A stretch of 64,000 nt of DNA from Methylorubrum extorquens (GTDB taxonomy: Bacteria; Pseudomonadota; Alphaproteobacteria; Rhizobiales; Beijerinckiaceae), in NCBI RefSeq assembly GCF_024169925.1, contig NZ_JALJXF010000001.1, positions 1,370,001 to 1,434,000 on the forward strand, given 5' to 3'. Shown in pieces: positions 59,638-64,000 of the stretch. Made by a program: the position numbers and the translations under genes. How positions within the stretch are numbered: position 1 is the stretch's first letter; every line of letters begins with the position of its first letter. Under the pieces are notes generated by a model. That model was not told where the DNA came from and made no database searches. It saw nothing but the letters and a program-made list of their open reading frames with translations.

Positions 59638-60672
59638 TCACTGCCGGGCGAGCGGCACAGCGTGAAGCCGGAACGGGAGCGAGGGCTTGGTGCCCTTCTT
59701 CGCGGGATCGAGGACAAGGGGGAGTTGCCCTTCGCTGACGAAGGCGGTGTCGCCTACCTGCGCAACGCCGGTGGCGCCTCCCGTGAAGCCGTCGCGCACC
59801 GTCTCGATCCGGGCGTCATCGCCCTGAACCGTCACGCGATCCAGGCTGCCGCCGCCTTCGGCGAGAAGGAACGAGCCGTCCGCGGTCAGACGCATGCCGT
59901 CGGCCTGAACGAGCGGACGTGAAGTCTTGAGGCGGGTGATCGCGCCCGCCGCCCCGCCCGTCATCGCGACACGGAACAGCCCGCCCTTGGTGAACGTGTT
60001 CACGTAAAGTTGGCCGTCGGAGCCGAAGGCGATCCCGTCGAGGCCCGCGCCCTTGGGTCCGGCATCGAAGACCGGATCATTGACCCAGACTTCGAGCGTG
60101 CTCGAACCCGGCCTGAGACGCAGGATCTGTGGGCTCAGAGTGCTGGTGACGTAGACCGCGCCGTCCGGTCCGATCGCCATGTCGTTGCAGATCGTCGGCC
60201 CGTTGCCGGGCAGGGGCGCGCTGAGCTTTCCTTCGCCGGATTTCAAATCGAATGCCTTGAGGGCGCTGCCCCTGGCGTCTCCGGGGCCGGGAATGCCGAG
60301 GAAACTCAGGTCGTTCGAGCAGAGCCAGAGCGTGTTCGTGGCTGGATCGGGAAGCAGCCCGAACGTCGAGCGCGTGCCGTAGGCCCCCGGTTTGATCCAG
60401 ACCTCGCCCTTGTCGGTCCCCGGCGCCACGCGGATCACACCGCCATCGACGAAGCTGCTGACATAGAGCGTTCCGTCCGGCCCGGCAGCGACGTTCTCGG
60501 GGTAGGTGCCTGCGCCGGGCAGCATCACCGATTCAGGCGCGGCTTGCACGGCCGACTCCGGCAGTAAGCCCGGAACAAGGAAAGCGCCTGCGAGAAGGAG
60601 CGCGCGCCCTACGCCGCGCCCGAGTAGGCTCCTCGTCGTGGTTCTGGCCACCGCTTCAACGACGTTTCGCAT
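59638..60672 (-). CDS. Exported SMP-30/gluconolactonase-like beta-propeller protein
   Basis: 344 aa from ATG 60672, with GGGAGG about 12 bases upstream. A long signal peptide (about residues 1-44; positively charged start, ALLLAGAFLVPGLL core, cleavage near AVQA-APE) precedes repeated strands with GPDGTLYVSSF, IGPDGAVYVTS, GSDGQLYVNTF and TADGSFLLAE. These are the six-bladed propeller repeats of the SMP-30/Gluconolaconase/LRE family, where Glu, Asn and Asp bind Ca or Zn. The substrate is unknown; it may be a lactonase or a binding protein. It is divergent from the fatty-acid gene. Confidence 0.82.
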   Translation of the reverse strand: MRNVVEAVARTTTRSLLGRGVGRALLLAGAFLVPGLLPESAVQAAPESVMLPGAGTYPENVAAGPDGTLYVSSFVDGGVIRVAPGTDKGEVWIKPGAYGTRSTFGLLPDPATNTLWLCSNDLSFLGIPGPGDARGSALKAFDLKSGEGKLSAPLPGNGPTICNDMAIGPDGAVYVTSTLSPQILRLRPGSSTLEVWVNDPVFDAGPKGAGLDGIAFGSDGQLYVNTFTKGGLFRVAMTGGAAGAITRLKTSRPLVQADGMRLTADGSFLLAEGGGSLDRVTVQGDDARIETVRDGFTGGATGVAQVGDTAFVSEGQLPLVLDPAKKGTKPSLPFRLHAVPLARQ

Positions 60673-61115
60673 CTGAGATTGCCTCCCTGTCGCTCGCCGA
60701 GCCGCCCGAGGCGCGCCCACAAGCCCGCCCTGACGCCTCGTCGCGGAGCGGTGACGACGTCCATCTGCCAACGCCAATTGCGGCGGAAGCGGCCGTCTTT
60801 TATGCTTCAATAAAACGAGCGCTCGCTCGACATATCGGGGTAAATGACCCAAGGCAACGGTTCAGCCTTTAGGGGACTCACCCGGAGGTTGTCGCGAACG
60901 CAACCCGTTGCGGTATCGGTCACGTCTCGTCTGGACCGTCCCGGCGGAACTCGGCTTGCGAGCGCGCAGCGAAGAGGCGGACCCATGGCCGGCATGACGG
61001 ACCGCGACGTCGAGCAGTCTGCCTGTGCTGTCCGAGCGGACCTTAGCCGCGGTGATGCGCGCGAGCAGGTACGCGGCCATCACGTGTGACATCGATAAAG
61101 AAACGAAAAGGGAGC
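60673..61115. other. Divergent intergenic region with a palindrome
   Basis: About 440 bases between the SMP-30-like gene and the FadB-like gene. It contains the palindrome at 60816-60825; nothing else is supported. Long non-coding frames here have no SD. Confidence 0.45.
60816..60825. promoter_or_regulatory. Candidate TetR-type operator upstream of the FadB-like gene
   Basis: CGAGCGCTCG is a perfect 10-base palindrome in AATAAAACGAGCGCTCGCTC context. TetR-family fatty-acid regulators often bind sites with this core. It lies about 150 bases from the SMP-30 start and 290 from the FadB-like start. Confidence 0.3.
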
Positions 61116-63242
61116 ATGACGGTGACGGACCAAACGACCGGTGAGGCAGCGCAGCCGGCTGATTTGCGGCGGCAGGGACGCATCGGTGTGATCACGATGA
61201 ACGCACCGCCGGTGAACGCGCTCGGCGCGGGCCTGCGGCGGGCGATCCGGGCGCGGATCGAGGAGGCCGAGGCCGATCCGGAGATCGGCTCCATCGTGCT
61301 GACGGGTGCGGGGCGCCTGTTCAGTGCGGGCGCCGACATCGCCGAGTTCGATCACTCGCCGGACGGCCCCGATCTCGGCGCCCTGATCGACCGCGTCGAG
61401 GACGCGCGGAAGCCCGTGGTCGCTGCGATCCATGGTCAGGCGCTTGGCGGCGGATTGGAACTGGCGCTCGCCTGCCATCATCGCCTCGCCACGCCCTCGG
61501 CCAAGCTCGGCCTGCCGGAGGTCAGGCTCGGCCTCGTGCCGGGTGCGGGCGGCACGCAGCGCCTGCCCCGCCTCGTTGGACCGCGGGCAGCCCTGGAGAT
61601 GATCGCGACCGGCACACCGCTGAGCGCGAAAGGGGCCCAGGCCGCGGGCCTGATCGACGCCATCACCGCCGAGGATGGGCTCGTCGCCGACGCGGTGACC
61701 TTCGCCGAGGCGCTTCTGGCCGAGGGCCGGCCCATCCGGCGCACCCGCGACCGTACCGAACACCGCGACGCCGCCCGTGACGAACCCGGATTGTTCGATG
61801 CGTTCCGAACCGAGCAGGCCAAGCTGTTCCGCGGCTTCGAGGCGCCGGAGGCGTGCCTCGCCTGCGTTCGGGCCGCGACCGAACGGCCCTTCGCCGAAGG
61901 GCTCGCCTTCGAGCGCGACACTTTTCTGCGGTTGATGCGCAGCGCTCAGTCGATCGCGCAGCGCCACGTCTTCTTTGCCGAGCGCGAGGTCGCCCGCATC
62001 CCCGACCTGCCGGCCGACACCCCGACCCGGACGATCGCGCGCGTCGGCATCATCGGCGCCGGCACGATGGGCGGCGGTATCGCCATGAACTTCCTCAATG
62101 CCGGCCTGCCCGTGACCATCGTCGAGGCGGCGCCAGAGGCCCTGGAGCGCGGCTTGGGCATCATCCGCCGGAACTACGAGGCGAGCGCGAAGAAGGGCCG
62201 CATCCGGTCCGAGGATGTGGCTGCGCGCATGGCACTTCTCACCGACAGCCTCGATTTCGACGCGCTGTCGGAGTGCGACCTCGTCATCGAGGCGGTCTAC
62301 GAGGACATGGCGATCAAGCGCTCGATCTTCGAACGCCTCGACCGCATCGCCAAGCCTGGCGCGATTCTCGCCACCAACACCTCCTTCCTCAATGTCGATG
62401 CCATCGCCGCGGTGACGCGGCGCCCCCAAGACGTGATCGGGCTGCACTTCTTCTCGCCGGCCAACGTCATGCGTCTCCTCGAAGTCGTGCGGGCGGAGAA
62501 GACCGCGCCGGACGTGGTCGCGACGGCGATGCGGCTCGCCCGCACCATCGGTAAGATCGCGGTGCAGGTCGGCGTCTGCCACGGCTTCGTTGGCAACCGT
62601 CTGCTCGACCAGCGTCAGCGGGAGGCCGACCGGCTGATCCTCGACGGGGCGCGGCCCTCGGACGTCGATCGGGTGATCCAGGGCTTCGGCCTGCCGATGG
62701 GTCCGTTCGCGATGATGGATCTGGTCGGGCTCGACCTCGGCTGGTCGCGCGAGATCTCGCGCGGCGAGAGCGTGCGCGACATCCTGTGCGAGCGCGACCG
62801 GCGCGGCCAGAAGACGGGAGCCGGCTTCTACGATTACGACGAGGCCCGGCGGGCGACGCCCTCGCCGGAGGCCGAGGCGGTGATCCGCGAGGTCGCCAAG
62901 CGCCGCGGCATCCCGCAGCGGAGCGTGTCCGACCAGGAAATTCTGGAGCGCTGTCTCTATCTGATGGTCAATGAGGGCGCGAAGATCCTGGCAGAGGGCA
63001 AAGCGTGGCGCGCCTCCGACATCGACGTCGTCTGGATCAACGGCTTCGGCTGGCCAGTCTATATGGGCGGGCCGATGCACTGGGGCGACACGGTCGGCCT
63101 GCCCAGGATCGTCGAGACGCTGCGGAATCTCGAGCTGGCGCATGGGCCGGATTTCCAGCCCGCGCCCCTGCTCGAAGAACTGGCGGCCGAGGGCAGTACC
63201 TTCGCCGCGTTTGACCGGCAGCGCAGCACACGGCGGTTCTGA
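61116..63242 (+). CDS. Bifunctional enoyl-CoA hydratase / 3-hydroxyacyl-CoA dehydrogenase (FadB/FadJ-like)
   Basis: 708 aa from ATG 61116, with AAGGGAG upstream. Residues about 20-215 are a crotonase domain: oxyanion segments [10 protein letters not shown] and [12 protein letters not shown], with [20 protein letters not shown] carrying the catalytic Glu. The dehydrogenase begins near 310 with the NAD motif [17 protein letters not shown], then [15 protein letters not shown] and GFVGNRL, and two C-terminal helical repeats ([19 protein letters not shown]). It catalyses two steps of beta-oxidation. No thiolase gene follows in the window. Confidence 0.95.
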   Translation: MTVTDQTTGEAAQPADLRRQGRIGVITMNAPPVNALGAGLRRAIRARIEEAEADPEIGSIVLTGAGRLFSAGADIAEFDHSPDGPDLGALIDRVEDARKPVVAAIHGQALGGGLELALACHHRLATPSAKLGLPEVRLGLVPGAGGTQRLPRLVGPRAALEMIATGTPLSAKGAQAAGLIDAITAEDGLVADAVTFAEALLAEGRPIRRTRDRTEHRDAARDEPGLFDAFRTEQAKLFRGFEAPEACLACVRAATERPFAEGLAFERDTFLRLMRSAQSIAQRHVFFAEREVARIPDLPADTPTRTIARVGIIGAGTMGGGIAMNFLNAGLPVTIVEAAPEALERGLGIIRRNYEASAKKGRIRSEDVAARMALLTDSLDFDALSECDLVIEAVYEDMAIKRSIFERLDRIAKPGAILATNTSFLNVDAIAAVTRRPQDVIGLHFFSPANVMRLLEVVRAEKTAPDVVATAMRLARTIGKIAVQVGVCHGFVGNRLLDQRQREADRLILDGARPSDVDRVIQGFGLPMGPFAMMDLVGLDLGWSREISRGESVRDILCERDRRGQKTGAGFYDYDEARRATPSPEAEAVIREVAKRRGIPQRSVSDQEILERCLYLMVNEGAKILAEGKAWRASDIDVVWINGFGWPVYMGGPMHWGDTVGLPRIVETLRNLELAHGPDFQPAPLLEELAAEGSTFAAFDRQRSTRRF

Positions 63243-63263
63243 CGCTCGGACCCTTACGACACA

Positions 63264-63293
63264 GGTCGGCGACGCTTCCTTTCGTCACCGACC
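63264..63293. terminator. Hairpin between convergent genes
   Basis: GGTCGGCGACG and CGTCACCGACC pair with one mismatch around an eight-base loop, between the FadB-like gene and the convergent hydrolase; it may terminate both. Confidence 0.5.
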
Positions 63294-63297
63294 GTCT

Positions 63298-64000
63298 TCA
63301 GAGACCCTGCGCGTCGAGCCAGCGGTTCAGCACCTGCGCGCCGACCGAGGCACGTGGCCCGAGCATCGGGCAGTGGCCGGCGCCCGCGATGCTGTCGAGG
63401 TCGGCACCGTGATAGAGCGCCGTGCGCGCTGCTGCAGCCGAATCGACGAGGCGGTCGTCCGATCCGTGCAGGACGAGCGTGGGAAGCCCGATGCCCCAGG
63501 CAGGCAGTACCGGCAGCGGGATGTAGGCCTGGGCGAGGCTCGTGAACGAGCCGAGGCACAAAGTCAGGAAGGTGTCCGTGCCGATGCGCGCGGCGTAAGC
63601 TGCGGCGACGGCCGGCTCGATGCCCGTGCCGAACATCGCGTCGTGGTGGTCGAAATCCGGCGTCCGGCCGAACTGTCCCGCCAGCGCCTCGAGCCACAAC
63701 GACAGCCCGAGTTGCGGGCCGGCCAGCGCCAGCCCCTCGGGTGGCAGCGATCCGACTAGGACGAGACCGCGCAAGGCGAGGTGGCCGGCGAGGATCGACG
63801 TCAACAGATGCTGCGCGAGGAGACCGCCGATCGAGTGGGCGACGAGGACGGGCGGCTCGGGCATCGCCCGGATCGCGAGGGCGAGATCCTCGGCAAAATC
63901 GTGCAGTCCGGTCCAGGGGAGGGCGGCACGACCCTCGCTGGTGCCGTGGCCGCGCAGAGAGACGGCGGCGACGAGGCGCCCCGTCTCGCCGAGCGCGTGC
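63298..64000 (-). CDS. Alpha/beta hydrolase, N-terminus beyond the window
   Basis: At least 234 residues; the open frame continues past base 64000 on the minus strand, so the start is not seen. Visible motifs: SLRGHGTSEG (strand and loop before the nucleophile region), VLVAHSIGG with nucleophile Ser in the GxSxG-like AHSIGG, the Asp of LHGSDDRLV, and the catalytic His in GAGHCPML. All three of the triad are present, so it is likely an active esterase or lipase of cytoplasmic type. It is convergent with the FadB-like gene. Confidence 0.88.
   Translation of the reverse strand, partial: HALGETGRLVAAVSLRGHGTSEGRAALPWTGLHDFAEDLALAIRAMPEPPVLVAHSIGGLLAQHLLTSILAGHLALRGLVLVGSLPPEGLALAGPQLGLSLWLEALAGQFGRTPDFDHHDAMFGTGIEPAVAAAYAARIGTDTFLTLCLGSFTSLAQAYIPLPVLPAWGIGLPTLVLHGSDDRLVDSAAAARTALYHGADLDSIAGAGHCPMLGPRASVGAQVLNRWLDAQGL

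Overview
The window is high-GC alphaproteobacterial chromosome. Gene content and order point to a pink-pigmented facultative methylotroph of the Methylobacterium/Methylorubrum group (Hyphomicrobiales). The evidence is the divL - tsaE/amgK - murU block, the rplU-rpmA-GNAT-obgE block, a SUV3-like helicase followed by an S4 gene, an fds/fdh2-type soluble formate dehydrogenase, and several alphaproteobacterial intergenic palindromes. The species is inferred, not proved. No rRNA, tRNA, CRISPR array, prophage or intact insertion sequence was recognised.

Layout. 1-6 kb: small metabolic genes (EEP hydrolase, crotonase, nitroreductase, acyl-CoA synthetase), then ahcY behind a likely SAH/ArsR-type operator. 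6-12 kb: a DivL-type sensor pseudokinase with Tyr in place of the H-box His, a TsaE-sugar kinase fusion, a MurU-like nucleotidyltransferase and a TerB-like protein. 12-16 kb: a membrane hybrid kinase and a DUF3311 + sodium:solute symporter pair. 16-23.5 kb: a metallophosphoesterase beside a decayed lipid kinase, small envelope proteins, a patatin lipoprotein, an unlisted 42-aa gene with its own SD and terminator, an MFS carrier and an OlsB-like acyltransferase. 23.5-29.5 kb: DUF2267, HerA-like ATPase, rplU, rpmA, GNAT, obgE. 29.5-38 kb: LysR regulator, OFA-type carrier and the NAD-linked formate dehydrogenase genes fdsG-B-A and a detached fdsD, all on the minus strand. 38-45 kb: BCCT transporter, serine hydrolase, DUF427, otsB, glk, DUF3108. 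46-51 kb: a 1136-aa helicase, an S4 protein and tuf. 51-52.4 kb: a gene-poor, probably decayed stretch.

52.4-57.4 kb is the most interesting part. It encodes an encapsulin nanocompartment locus of the family 2 (SrpI-like) type: a shell protein with an inserted cyclic-nucleotide-binding-like domain, a SufS-type cysteine desulfurase with a long low-complexity N-terminal extension (the expected cargo-loading region), and, upstream on the same strand, a serine acetyltransferase and a 67-aa protein. Together they suggest cysteine made by CysE-dependent synthesis feeding a shell-enclosed desulfurase, i.e. sulfur storage or trafficking. 57.9-64 kb: an SDR, a small exported protein, an SMP-30-like exported propeller, a FadB/FadJ-type multifunctional beta-oxidation enzyme, and an alpha/beta hydrolase cut by the window end.

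All family assignments come from reading translated motifs by eye. No database search was run. Starts were moved inward where an SD or a domain boundary argued for it, and this is stated per gene.
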